Shown here: in pieces, positions 57,080-64,000 of the stretch
Position numbering within the stretch: the first letter of the stretch is position 1
Layout: each line of letters opens with the position of its first letter
Assembly (NCBI RefSeq): GCF_900091605.1
Contig: NZ_FMCQ01000002.1
Span: forward strand, 682,001 to 746,000
Reading direction: 5' to 3'
Length of the DNA: 64,000 nucleotides
DNA from: Micromonospora tulbaghiae
GTDB taxonomy: Bacteria; Actinomycetota; Actinomycetes; Mycobacteriales; Micromonosporaceae
Translations under genes and position numbers: made by a program
Notes under the pieces: model-generated
Seen by the model: the letters and a program-made list of their open reading frames with translations, nothing else
Told to the model about the DNA's origin: nothing
Database searches by the model: none

Positions 57080-57717
57080 TCGGTTCCGCTCGTGCGGCGG
57101 CCGACGGCGTACCGGACGTGGACGGCGTACCGCGAGTGGTGCACCGCACGGATCTCCAGGTCGACGTCGCGGTCGAAGCCCTCGAACAGCCGCTTCCCGG
57201 CACCGAGGATCACCGGCGCGGTGGACAGGCCCAGCTCGTCGACCACGCCCGCCGCGAGCGCCTGCCGGATCACGTCGGCACCCCCGCCGATGACCACCGC
57301 GCCGTCACCGGCCGTGCGCCGGGCCGCCGCCAGCGCCTCGCCGAACCCGTCGACCATGAGGAAACCGGCGCTCGGGTCGGGCTGGTCGGCGGTGCGGTGG
57401 GTGAGCACGACGAGGGGCGCCTGGAAGGGGTTCCGGCCGCCCCACGCGCCGGCGCTGTCGTACATGCCCCGGCCGCACAACGCGGCACTGGTTCCCGCCA
57501 GCATCTCGTCGAAGTACGCGCGGTCCTCGTCGGTCATGCCGGCGCCGGGCTCGCGCGGCGAGTCGTACGTCCAGGGACCGCCCATCACCCAGTGGTGCAG
57601 CCGCTCGCCGCCGACGCCGAGCCCCTGGCCCGCGTGGTCGTCCGGGCCAGTGACGTACCCGTCCAGGGAGACGGTGACGAACGCCCGTACCCGGCCTCGC
57701 GCTTCGCTGGTGCTCAT
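57076..57717 (-). CDS. Dihydrofolate reductase/RibD C-terminal family protein
   Basis: The 213-residue protein has the DHFR-like fold of the RibD C-terminal family: RVRAFVTVSLDGYVTGPDD at the N terminus, LCGRGMYDSAG, and an NADPH-binding VVIGGGADVIRQALAAGVVDE with LSTAPVILGAGKRLFEG. Stand-alone members are NADPH-dependent reductases of unknown substrate. ATG at 57717 has GGGAGG 5 nt upstream. Confidence 0.87.
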   Translation of the reverse strand: MSTSEARGRVRAFVTVSLDGYVTGPDDHAGQGLGVGGERLHHWVMGGPWTYDSPREPGAGMTDEDRAYFDEMLAGTSAALCGRGMYDSAGAWGGRNPFQAPLVVLTHRTADQPDPSAGFLMVDGFGEALAAARRTAGDGAVVIGGGADVIRQALAAGVVDELGLSTAPVILGAGKRLFEGFDRDVDLEIRAVHHSRYAVHVRYAVGRRTSGTD

Positions 57718-57799
57718 GCTTCCTCCCGGAGATCGGAGAACACCGACCCGGGGAAGACCGCCCTCGCGCGCCGGACTCATCGCCGCCGTCGGTCCGGCG

Positions 57800-58393
57800 T
57801 CAGCCGTACACCGGATGCTCGGCCTGGAACGCCAGCCGGCGGTCCGCGCCGGCGGCCAGCTCGGCGAGCACGTCGTCGAGGTCCAGGAACGTCTGCCAGC
57901 GCTCCTGGCCGGTGATGGCGGCCAGCCGGTCGACCACGAGCTGCTCCAGGTCGGTGACGCGGCGGCCCTTCCACACCTTGTCGGCGAGGCTGACCATCAG
58001 GTCCTCCAGCTGCACGCCGGGGGAGTGCCAGGCGGCGTGGGTGACCGCGAAGCGGGCCCGCTCCTCCGGTACGCCGAAGCGCAGCAGCAACTGGTAGCCC
58101 GCCTCCTCGTGCGCCGATCCGGGGCCGGTCAACTCGCCCGGATGCTCGACCTTGCCGAGGTCGTGCACCGCGGCGCCGAACAGCACAGCCTGCCTGTCGA
58201 ACGGCACCGCGGCGAACCGGTCGGCGAACGCGGCGGTCAGGCGCCAGGCGACGTCGTGCACCAGCCGCAGGTGCGCGCCCAGGCGCGGCGGGGCGGCCAG
58301 GGCGTCCAACAGCTCGACCGCCACGCCGGGCAGTGGGAGCAGCGGCGGGTCGCCCGGTTCGGTGAGTGCGCGGCGCAGCGCGTCGGAGGTCAT
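57800..58393 (-). CDS. HD-domain protein (predicted phosphohydrolase)
   Basis: The 197-residue protein has an HD core with His in LRLVHDVAWRLT, the doublet in FGAAVHDLGKVEHPGEL, downstream His residues (SAHEEAGYQLL, THAAWHSPG) and Asp in MVSLADKVWKGRR. The substrate is unknown. ATG at 58393 is preceded by TACGCT-N7 on the minus strand, fitting a leaderless start. It is divergent from the beta-propeller pair. Confidence 0.83.
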   Translation of the reverse strand: MTSDALRRALTEPGDPPLLPLPGVAVELLDALAAPPRLGAHLRLVHDVAWRLTAAFADRFAAVPFDRQAVLFGAAVHDLGKVEHPGELTGPGSAHEEAGYQLLLRFGVPEERARFAVTHAAWHSPGVQLEDLMVSLADKVWKGRRVTDLEQLVVDRLAAITGQERWQTFLDLDDVLAELAAGADRRLAFQAEHPVYG

Positions 58394-58400
58394 CGGGGCG

Positions 58401-58406
58401 AGCGTA
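58401..58406 (-). promoter_or_regulatory. -10 box of a leaderless promoter
   Basis: On the minus strand TACGCT lies 7 nt before the ATG at 58393. Confidence 0.5.
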
Positions 58407-58532
58407 CCGGGCCGCTCCGCGATCACCGGTGGTGATGGACGAGCAGCCGAGCGTGAAGCGGCCACTCGTCCGATTCCGGTGCGTCGATCCACTCGCGAGG
58501 GTGGGGGCCACGTCTATCACGGGGGTTGTCGA

Positions 58533-59516
58533 ATGACCGCAATGAATCGTCGTGCCCTGCTGCGCGCCGCCGCGCTGACCGGGCTGGCCACCGCGACCGG
58601 GCTGGCCGCCGCGCCCTACGCCGCGTCCGCCGCGCCGGTGTCCGCCGCCGACGCGGTGAACGGGTCGTGGCTGGTCAGCGTCGGCTGGGGTGTGCTCCGG
58701 GTCGACCCGGGCCGCACCACGCCACGCGAGCTGCTGCCGAACGGGGATCACGCGAAGGCCTCGCCGGACGGCCGGTACGTGGCCTGGGTCAACACGGCGC
58801 GCTCGGGCGACGGCACGCTCGAGCCGTTCGTGGCGGTGTACGACCGGACCACCGGCGAGAAGCGCACGCTGCTCGCCGACCCGTTCGGTGTCCGCTACGG
58901 CGCGCCGACCTGGTCGCCGGACGGTTCGGAGATCGCCCTGGTCACCGGGGAGAACAACGATCGGCTGATCGCTGTCGACGTCGCGACCGGCGGCACCCGC
59001 GTGCTGGTCCAGGGTCACTCCATGGCCGACCCGGACTGGTCCCGGGACGGCTCCATGATCGTCCTGCGGTGGCACAGCCGTTCGGAGGGTCCGCAACTGC
59101 GTGTGCTCGAACTGGCGACCGGCACGGCGCGGCGGCTCTACACGCCCGGCGCGCCGGGTGAGCTGTTCGGCTCGCCGGTCTTCGCGCCCGACTCCGGGCG
59201 CGTGGTGTTCCGCACCGACCACTGGTATCCCGACCTGGAGTCCAGCAACCACTCGCTGGCGTCGGTGCGGATCGGGGGCACCGGGCTGAAGAAGCTCACC
59301 GACGAGCCCCGGTTCTACCTGTCGCCGGTGTTCTCCCCGGACGGCCGCTACTGCGCCGCGCTGTCGATCCCGCCGGAGAACGAGTACCCCGACGGCGGCA
59401 ACATCGTCGTGTCCACCAGCGGCTTCGGCGAGCAGTGGTGGATCCCCGGGGACGAGTACGACGACAGCACCCGGCTGGACTGGGCCGCGGCGATCCCCAC
59501 GGAGGTGCCGGCATGA
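58533..59516 (+). CDS. Tat-exported TolB-like beta-propeller protein, copy 1
   Basis: The 327-residue protein begins with an Arg-Arg signal peptide (MNRRALLRAAALTGLATATG, cleaved near ASA), like many actinobacterial Tat substrates. WD40/TolB-type blades follow, each with DGRYVAW-, WSPDGSEIALV-, WSRDGSMIV- and FAPDSGRVVF-type strands. It is a likely extracellular binding scaffold; no enzyme site is seen. ATG at 58533 or 58542 is the start. The next gene overlaps by 4 nt and encodes a close paralogue. Confidence 0.82.
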   Translation: MTAMNRRALLRAAALTGLATATGLAAAPYAASAAPVSAADAVNGSWLVSVGWGVLRVDPGRTTPRELLPNGDHAKASPDGRYVAWVNTARSGDGTLEPFVAVYDRTTGEKRTLLADPFGVRYGAPTWSPDGSEIALVTGENNDRLIAVDVATGGTRVLVQGHSMADPDWSRDGSMIVLRWHSRSEGPQLRVLELATGTARRLYTPGAPGELFGSPVFAPDSGRVVFRTDHWYPDLESSNHSLASVRIGGTGLKKLTDEPRFYLSPVFSPDGRYCAALSIPPENEYPDGGNIVVSTSGFGEQWWIPGDEYDDSTRLDWAAAIPTEVPA

Positions 59517-60445
59517 CCACGATGAACCGCCGTACGCTGTTGCGCGCCGCCGCGCTCACCGGCGCCGCCACCGCGACCGGACTGGCCGGCGGGCCGGCCG
59601 CCTCGGCGGCCGCGGGCGTCAACGGGCCGTGGATCGTCACCGGCAGCCCCGGCGTGCTGCAGATCAACCCGGGTCGCACCACCCCGCAGGTGCTGCTGCC
59701 CCGGGGCGCCGACGCGGCCGCCTCGCCGGACGGGCGTTACCTGGCCGTGATCGGCCAGAAGCCCGGCCCCGCCTTCGACCCCACTCTCGACCTGTACGAC
59801 CGGGTCACCGGGGAGAGCCGCACGCTGATCACCGACCCGTTCGGCGTCCACTACGAGTGGCCGACCTGGTCGCCGGACAGCACCGAGGTGGCCATGGTGA
59901 TCGGCGACTCCCGCCTGGTAGCGGTGAACGTGGACACCGGCGCCCGCCGGGTCCTCGTCGAGGGGCACCACATGGCGCGTCCGAACTGGTCCCGGGACGG
60001 CTCGATGATCGTGACGGAGTGGTACAGCCGGTCCGACGGTGGGCAGTTGCGCGTGCTGGAGCTGGCCACCGGAAAGGCGCGACTGGTCTATCAGCGCGTG
60101 CCGGGCGAGTTCGCGGATCACGCGGTCTTCACGCCCGACTCGCAGCGGATCGTGTTCAGCACCAACCGGTGGTATCTGGACCAGGAACGCCACAACCAGT
60201 CGCTGGCGTCGGTCCGGCTCGGCGGCACCGGGCTGAAGTTGCTCACCGACGAACCGCGGTTCATCATCTCGCCGGTGTTCTCCCCGGACGGGCGCTACTG
60301 CGCCGCGCTGTCCGTCCCGGACAGCAACCCGGAACCCGACGGCGGCAACATCATCGTCTTCACCAGCGGCTTCGGTGAGCCGTGGTGGATCCCGGGCGAC
60401 GAGTACGACGACAGCATGCGGCTCGACTGGGCGCCGGCCGTCTGA
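59513..60445 (+). CDS. Tat-exported TolB-like beta-propeller protein, copy 2
   Basis: The 310-residue paralogue has the same signal peptide type (MNRRTLLRAAALTGAATATG) and the same propeller blades; long stretches match copy 1 (SPVFSPDGRYCAALS, PWWIPGDEYDDS). ATG at 59513 overlaps the previous stop (ATGA) and has GGAGG 7 nt upstream. A tandem duplication kept in one operon suggests a heteromeric or functionally split pair. Confidence 0.82.
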   Translation: MTTMNRRTLLRAAALTGAATATGLAGGPAASAAAGVNGPWIVTGSPGVLQINPGRTTPQVLLPRGADAAASPDGRYLAVIGQKPGPAFDPTLDLYDRVTGESRTLITDPFGVHYEWPTWSPDSTEVAMVIGDSRLVAVNVDTGARRVLVEGHHMARPNWSRDGSMIVTEWYSRSDGGQLRVLELATGKARLVYQRVPGEFADHAVFTPDSQRIVFSTNRWYLDQERHNQSLASVRLGGTGLKLLTDEPRFIISPVFSPDGRYCAALSVPDSNPEPDGGNIIVFTSGFGEPWWIPGDEYDDSMRLDWAPAV

Positions 60446-60455
60446 CGCACCCGAT

Positions 60456-60489
60456 CGACGCGGCGGCCGGACGACCGGCCGCCGCGTCG
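60456..60489 (+). terminator. Terminator after the beta-propeller pair
   Basis: A perfect 15-bp inverted repeat (CGACGCGGCGGCCGG, 60456-60470, with 60475-60489) has an ACGA loop and starts 10 nt after the stop. Confidence 0.85.
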
Positions 60490-60586
60490 GCGTACCCCGG
60501 GCGGATGTACACCCTGGAAGGCGGAAGCGGTGCGAGGCTTGGGGCTGGACGCCGCCGACGGGGCCGGCGTCCGCTGTGGAGGGGTG

Positions 60587-61363
60587 ATGGCCGAGCCGCC
60601 GACCGGGACGTCGTCGCACCGCGCGCAGGCGCACGGCAGGCACGCCAACCATCACCGCTACCACGACGGCGCCGAGGTCGACGGGTACGTCGACGACCCG
60701 TACCACCGGGTGCGCCGCGCGGTCGCGGCCCGGCTGATGGCCGAGGGGGTGACCCGGCGCGGGCCGGTGCTGGAACTGGGCTGCGGACCGCGCGGCATGC
60801 TCGACCCGGCCGCGCTGCCCGGCCCGGTGGTGCTCGCGGACATGGCCGAGACGGCGCTGCGCACGGCCCGCGCGGCGGCCGGCGGGCGAGCGCTGCCGGT
60901 CCGGCTGGACGCCACGCGTGGGCTGCCGTTCCGCGCGGGCAGCTTCGCCGGGCTGCTCGCCGGGGAGCTGATCGAGCACGTGTACGACCCGCTGACGCTG
61001 CTGCGGGAGTGTCACCGGGTGCTGGCCGTGGACGGCCTGCTGGTGCTCACCACACCGAACCTGGCGCCGGTGCAGGACCGGCTGGCGTTCCTCGCCGGCC
61101 GGGCGCCGCGCCAGGTCGACCCGCTGCACCCGTACCTGTGGCTGCACATCCGCCCGTTCACCGCCTCGCTGCTGCGCCGGACGCTGCGCCGGGCCGGGTT
61201 CACGCCGGTGGCGCTGCGGTCCAACGAGGTCGGTTGGCGGCTGCCGGGTGGCCGGTGGGTGGCCTCGCGCCGGCTGGCCCGTGCCGCGCCGGGGCTCGGC
61301 GGTTCGCTGATCTGCGCTGCCCGGCGGCAGGGCGCACCGCCACCAGCCGGGAACAGGGCGTGA
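60587..61363 (+). CDS. Class I SAM-dependent methyltransferase
   Basis: The 258-residue protein has a Rossmann methyltransferase core: motif I PVLELGCGPRGML, acidic residue in VVLADMAETAL, FAGLLAGELIEHVYDPLTLLRECHRVL and LLVLTTPNLAPVQDRL. The layout (GELIEHV, TTPN) resembles Methyltransf_11-type enzymes acting on small molecules or lipid-linked sugars. The N-terminal 40 residues are His-rich (HHRYHDGAEVDGYVDDPYH). ATG at 60587 has GGAGGGG 2-3 nt upstream; a start at 60530 would add 19 residues. Confidence 0.85.
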   Translation: MAEPPTGTSSHRAQAHGRHANHHRYHDGAEVDGYVDDPYHRVRRAVAARLMAEGVTRRGPVLELGCGPRGMLDPAALPGPVVLADMAETALRTARAAAGGRALPVRLDATRGLPFRAGSFAGLLAGELIEHVYDPLTLLRECHRVLAVDGLLVLTTPNLAPVQDRLAFLAGRAPRQVDPLHPYLWLHIRPFTASLLRRTLRRAGFTPVALRSNEVGWRLPGGRWVASRRLARAAPGLGGSLICAARRQGAPPPAGNRA

Positions 61364-61418
61364 TGGCAACATTGACAGCGGGCTATGATGGAGGTTCCGT
61401 CGTCGACCGGGGGATGTC

Positions 61419-62420
61419 ATGACGCGCCTGCTCGCCTGGGTCGTGACCAATCTCGACGCGTTCATCGGCCTCGTCCTGGCACTCACGGTGTCCGTGCTCG
61501 GCCTCACCAACGCGGTCGACCAGGAGGTCGTCAACAGCGCGATCCTGCTGGTCCTGGGCCTGCTCGCGCAGGCGATGCTGCGGGACCGGCTGCGCCGGCG
61601 CACCACCGAGCGGGAGGTCCGCCAGGTCATCTCGGACACCCGTGACCGGCTGACCGACCTGGTGCCGCAGATGCAGGAGATCACCGGGCCGGAGGGCGCG
61701 CTGAACCGGGCCCGCGAGGCCATCGACAGTGTCTCCATGGTGCGCGTGCTGCACGGCAGCGAGGTCGGGCAGGCGCTCGCCGAGGCGCGGCGGCACACCG
61801 ATCAGTGGAGCTTCAAGGGCGGCACCGGCACCTTCCTGCGCGCGGTCACGCTGCCCGACTGCCTGGAACACGCCCGGCGGCGCAACGCCACGCTCACCGT
61901 CGCGATCGAGATCATCGACCCGACCGACGAGGAGGTCTGCGAGCGGTACGCGCGTTTCCGGCGCAGCCTCGACCCGGACGCGCCGGGCGAGCCGTGGACC
62001 GTCGACCGCACCCGCAAGGAGTCGTACGCGACCGTGCTGGCCGCCTGCTGGCACCTGCAACGCTCCGGCCTGCTCACCGTCGACGTCCGGCTCTCCGCGC
62101 AGATGACCACGTTCCGCTACGACCTCTCCTCCTCCTGCGTCGTCATCACCCAGGAGAACCCGCAGACGCCCGCGCTGCGCATCGACCGCGGCGAGGTCTA
62201 CTACAACCGTTTCAACATCGAGCTGGACTACAGCCGCCGGCAGAGCCGGCGCGTGCCGATCGAGGCGGCGGCCCAGGTCAAGCTCGACGACGAGCCGTCG
62301 GTCGAGCAGGTACGGCGGTTGTTCACCGCCCTCGGCCTGACGCTGCCCCGGTCCTTCGGCGACCGCGAGGTCGCCGACATCATCGGCAAGGCCGTCCAGG
62401 CGAGGAACCCCTACTCATGA
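61419..62420 (+). CDS. Two-helix membrane protein with a conserved-looking cytoplasmic domain, unknown function
   Basis: The 333-residue protein has two N-terminal membrane helices (LDAFIGLVLALTVSVLGL and VNSAILLVLGLLAQAML) joined by a tight turn. A charged, probably coiled stretch (LRRRTTEREVRQVISDTRDR) follows, then a cytoplasmic alpha/beta domain of about 250 residues. Features include SVSMVRVLHGSEVGQAL, DQWSFKGGTGTFLRAVTLPD, TVAIEIIDPTDEEVCERYARF and YNRFNIELDY. The 2TM plus effector or sensor architecture is often seen in signalling and defence proteins, but I cannot name the domain. ATG at 61419 is near TATGAT (61384-61389). It overlaps the next gene by 4 nt. Confidence 0.65.
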   Translation: MTRLLAWVVTNLDAFIGLVLALTVSVLGLTNAVDQEVVNSAILLVLGLLAQAMLRDRLRRRTTEREVRQVISDTRDRLTDLVPQMQEITGPEGALNRAREAIDSVSMVRVLHGSEVGQALAEARRHTDQWSFKGGTGTFLRAVTLPDCLEHARRRNATLTVAIEIIDPTDEEVCERYARFRRSLDPDAPGEPWTVDRTRKESYATVLAACWHLQRSGLLTVDVRLSAQMTTFRYDLSSSCVVITQENPQTPALRIDRGEVYYNRFNIELDYSRRQSRRVPIEAAAQVKLDDEPSVEQVRRLFTALGLTLPRSFGDREVADIIGKAVQARNPYS

Positions 62421-63070
62421 CCAGTTACGCCGACCTCGAACGGGAGATCGACCGGGGCACCCGGCCGGAGATGCTGCGCGGCTGGGTGCTGGACGTGCTC
62501 GGCGACGTGGCCGACGGGCGGCGGCCGCTGCGCGCGGTCCGGCACCCGCTCGGCTTCACCTGCCTACCAGTGGAACGCGACGGCCCGGACGGCATCTGCG
62601 TGCACGCCTGGCCGGCCGACCCGCCGCCGGTGCGCCCGACCACCTCCACGATGCACTCGCACAGCTGGGACCTGCTCAGCCACGTGCTGCACGGCACCGT
62701 CCGCAACGAGCTGATCGAGGTCGACGACGCGCCGGCCGACCCGTCCTGGCGGATCTACGAGGTGCACAGCCTCGGTGAGGTGGACGAGATGGCCGCCACC
62801 GACCGGCTGGTCACCGCGATGACCGCGGCGGTGGAGACGCACTCCGCAGGCGACTCGTACGCGCTGCGCGCCGGTGGTTTCCACACCTCGGAGGTCGACG
62901 CCGGTGAGCCGGCTGTGACAGTGGCGCTCGGCCGGACCACTCCCGGCACGTGCGACCTGAGCCTCGGCGCGGTGGACGGGCGCAGCCACCGGGTACGCCG
63001 GGACCGCTGCGACGCGGCGGAGACCGCGCGGATGGCGCGACAGATCGCGCGACTGGTGGCACGGGGCTGA
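62417..63070 (+). CDS. Cupin-like (cysteine-dioxygenase-type) protein, unknown function
   Basis: The 217-residue protein has a beta-rich middle with TMHSHSWDLLSHVLHGTVRNELIEV, a His-x-His plus downstream Gly/Glu pattern typical of cupin metal sites, and a second candidate ligand in GGFHTSEVDAG. This suggests a metal-binding cupin of the cysteine-dioxygenase type; no substrate is evident. ATG at 62417 overlaps the previous stop (ATGA), and the next gene begins 15 nt after its stop, so the three form an operon. Confidence 0.6.
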   Translation: MTSYADLEREIDRGTRPEMLRGWVLDVLGDVADGRRPLRAVRHPLGFTCLPVERDGPDGICVHAWPADPPPVRPTTSTMHSHSWDLLSHVLHGTVRNELIEVDDAPADPSWRIYEVHSLGEVDEMAATDRLVTAMTAAVETHSAGDSYALRAGGFHTSEVDAGEPAVTVALGRTTPGTCDLSLGAVDGRSHRVRRDRCDAAETARMARQIARLVARG

Positions 63071-63085
63071 CTGGCTGGAGGAGCC

Positions 63086-63988
63086 ATGGATGTGGAGCCG
63101 AGCAGAGGCGGGCCCGACCTGCGCGACGCGCACCGGTTCGCGGTGGAGGCCGCGCAGGCGGCGGGCCGCCTGCTGCGCCGGGGCACCCGGGGGGAGGTGC
63201 ACGCCCGGGCCAAGAACGACACCGGTGACCTGGTGACCGACCTCGACCTGGCCGCCGAGCGGCTGATCGTCGACCGGATCCGGGCGCGCTGGCCGGAGCA
63301 CGGCGTGATCGCCGAGGAGGGCGGCGAGTACGCCCCGGACACCACCTGGGCGTGGCTCGTCGACCCGCTCGACGGCACCAACAACGTGGCGATCGGGCTG
63401 CCCGCGTACGTGGTGGGGATCGCCCTGTGCGACCGCGGCTCGCCGGTGCTCGGCGTGGTGCACGACCCGGTCGCGGGCCGTACCTGGTCGGCGGTGCGCG
63501 GCCGGGGCGCGTTCGTGCACGCGTCCGGCCCGGCCGCGCGGCCGCTGCGGGCCGCGCACCGCCCGGTGCCGTCCGCGCCCGTGCTGGCCTGGACCCAGGG
63601 GCACGAGGTACGCCGGGACGACAGCACCGCCCGGGCGCTGAAGGTGGTGCTGGACACCAGCGCGCGCCGGGTGCTGCAACTGTGGGCGCCGCTGCTGTCC
63701 TGGGTGATGCTGGCCCGCGGCGACATCGACGGCATCGTCGGCTACCGCCCCGAGGCGGTCGACCTGCCCGCCGGGATGCTGCTCGCCGTCGAGGCCGGCA
63801 TGGCGGTGCGCGCGCTCGACGGCGGCACGTTCGACGACCGGTACGGCTGCCCGGCGGACCGGCGCAGCTTCGTGGCCGGGCCACCGGAGACCATCGACCG
63901 GCTGGTCAAACTGGTCACCGCGGCACAGTGGATCGAGCCGCAGGTGCGCCGGCTCACCCCGGTCGGCCTCGGCTCGGTCGGCTGGTGA
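63086..63988 (+). CDS. Inositol monophosphatase-family phosphatase
   Basis: The 300-residue protein has the IMPase metal sites: KNDTGDLVTDLDLAAERLI, GVIAEEGGEY (first Glu), and WLVDPLDGTNNVAIGLP (DPxDGT). A C-terminal Asp-containing segment appears as YRPEAVDLPAGMLLAVEAG, where the usual WD(x)AAG is replaced by VDLPAG. It hydrolyses a sugar- or nucleotide-phosphate such as inositol phosphate, histidinol phosphate or PAP. ATG at 63086 follows GGAGGAG by only 2 nt; GTG two codons on (63092) has better spacing. It is third in the operon with the membrane and cupin-like genes. Confidence 0.87.
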   Translation: MDVEPSRGGPDLRDAHRFAVEAAQAAGRLLRRGTRGEVHARAKNDTGDLVTDLDLAAERLIVDRIRARWPEHGVIAEEGGEYAPDTTWAWLVDPLDGTNNVAIGLPAYVVGIALCDRGSPVLGVVHDPVAGRTWSAVRGRGAFVHASGPAARPLRAAHRPVPSAPVLAWTQGHEVRRDDSTARALKVVLDTSARRVLQLWAPLLSWVMLARGDIDGIVGYRPEAVDLPAGMLLAVEAGMAVRALDGGTFDDRYGCPADRRSFVAGPPETIDRLVKLVTAAQWIEPQVRRLTPVGLGSVGW

Positions 63989-64000
63989 GCCGGAGTCCGC

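Noticed and set aside
61372..61389. TTGACA and TATGAT, both near-perfect promoter hexamers, before the 61419 gene
   Set aside because: They are only 6 nt apart, so they cannot act together as a -35/-10 pair; TATGAT alone may be a -10.
1..64000. Insertion sequences, prophage genes or attachment sites
   Set aside because: No transposase, integrase, phage structural gene or tRNA-flanking direct repeat was recognised; the tRNA at 54851 shows no duplicated 3' end nearby.

Overview
The window is chromosomal DNA of a very high G+C actinomycete, most probably Micromonospora or a close relative in the Micromonosporaceae. The basis is the G/C-saturated third codon positions, frequent GTG starts, an Lsr2 nucleoid protein, a HAIR (HspR-type) operator before lon, an ergothioneine operon, and many genes whose -10 box (TANNNT) lies 6-8 nt before the start codon, as in leaderless actinobacterial transcripts. 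I see no rRNA, transposase, integrase, CRISPR array or classical biosynthetic megasynthase.

Layout. 1-6.2 kb: tail of an unknown gene, lsr2, lon under a HAIR operator, a DEAD-box RNA helicase and a multi-pass membrane protein. 6.3-9.1 kb: a NarL-type two-component pair, a 2'-5' RNA ligase-like protein and a compositionally odd orphan. 9.2-11.4 kb: a secreted GH43-type glycosidase. 11.5-14.2 kb: a winged-helix regulator and a short cytochrome P450 coupled to a PEP-mutase-family enzyme. The regulator and the P450 share an 18-bp operator at identical spacing. 14.3-17.8 kb: an M15-like metallopeptidase-fold protein, an AsnB-type amidotransferase and, convergent, a transglutaminase-fold protein. 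17.9-20.0 kb: DUF1203 protein, an Ntn-hydrolase-like lipoprotein and an HD-domain protein. 20.1-22.4 kb: a divergent LVIVD-repeat secreted protein and DUF305 protein with a perfect CRP-type site between them. 22.4-28.1 kb: a C-rich/hairpin/G-rich repeat element, then a second two-component system and an ABC exporter whose permease reads on into the opposing gene.

27.9-31.2 kb: a PknB-type kinase, an ECF-type sigma factor and its membrane partner. 31.3-35.6 kb: egtABCD for ergothioneine. 35.7-36.4 kb: a yybP-ykoY (Mn2+) riboswitch before a TMEM165/GDT1-type exporter. 36.6-38.1 kb: a small acidic protein and NhaA. 38.3-46.2 kb: exopolysaccharide/cell-surface locus (PglF/CapD-like dehydratase, Wzz-BY-kinase fusion, low-molecular-weight tyrosine phosphatase, GT4 glycosyltransferase, DUF4012 protein, LPXTG surface protein). 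46.3-52.6 kb: a small phosphatase, two paralogous D,D-carboxypeptidases, a LacI regulator divergent from a CE7-type esterase, and a VanX-like lipoprotein. 52.6-54.5 kb: DinB-like, esterase and orphan genes.

54.6-57.1 kb: a 38-codon gene, a tRNA with a Glu (CTC) anticodon but an atypical body, and rtcB (tRNA-repair ligase) starting 30 nt after the tRNA, followed on the other strand by a DUF2975/Xre/small-membrane-protein trio. 57.1-60.4 kb: DHFR-like and HD-domain genes and two tandem Tat-exported beta-propeller paralogues. 60.6-64 kb: a methyltransferase, then a membrane protein, a cupin-like protein and an inositol-monophosphatase-family enzyme.

Several themes recur: cell-wall and surface remodelling (carboxypeptidases, VanX, M15-like protein, AsnB-like amidotransferase, EPS kinase/phosphatase, LPXTG protein); stress and RNA repair (lon, ergothioneine, RNA helicase, RtcB, 2'-5' ligase-like protein); and compact local regulation with recognisable operators. 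The least explained structures are the tRNA-rtcB unit, the shared-operator P450 locus, the M15-like/AsnB/transglutaminase group and the 61.4-64 kb operon.
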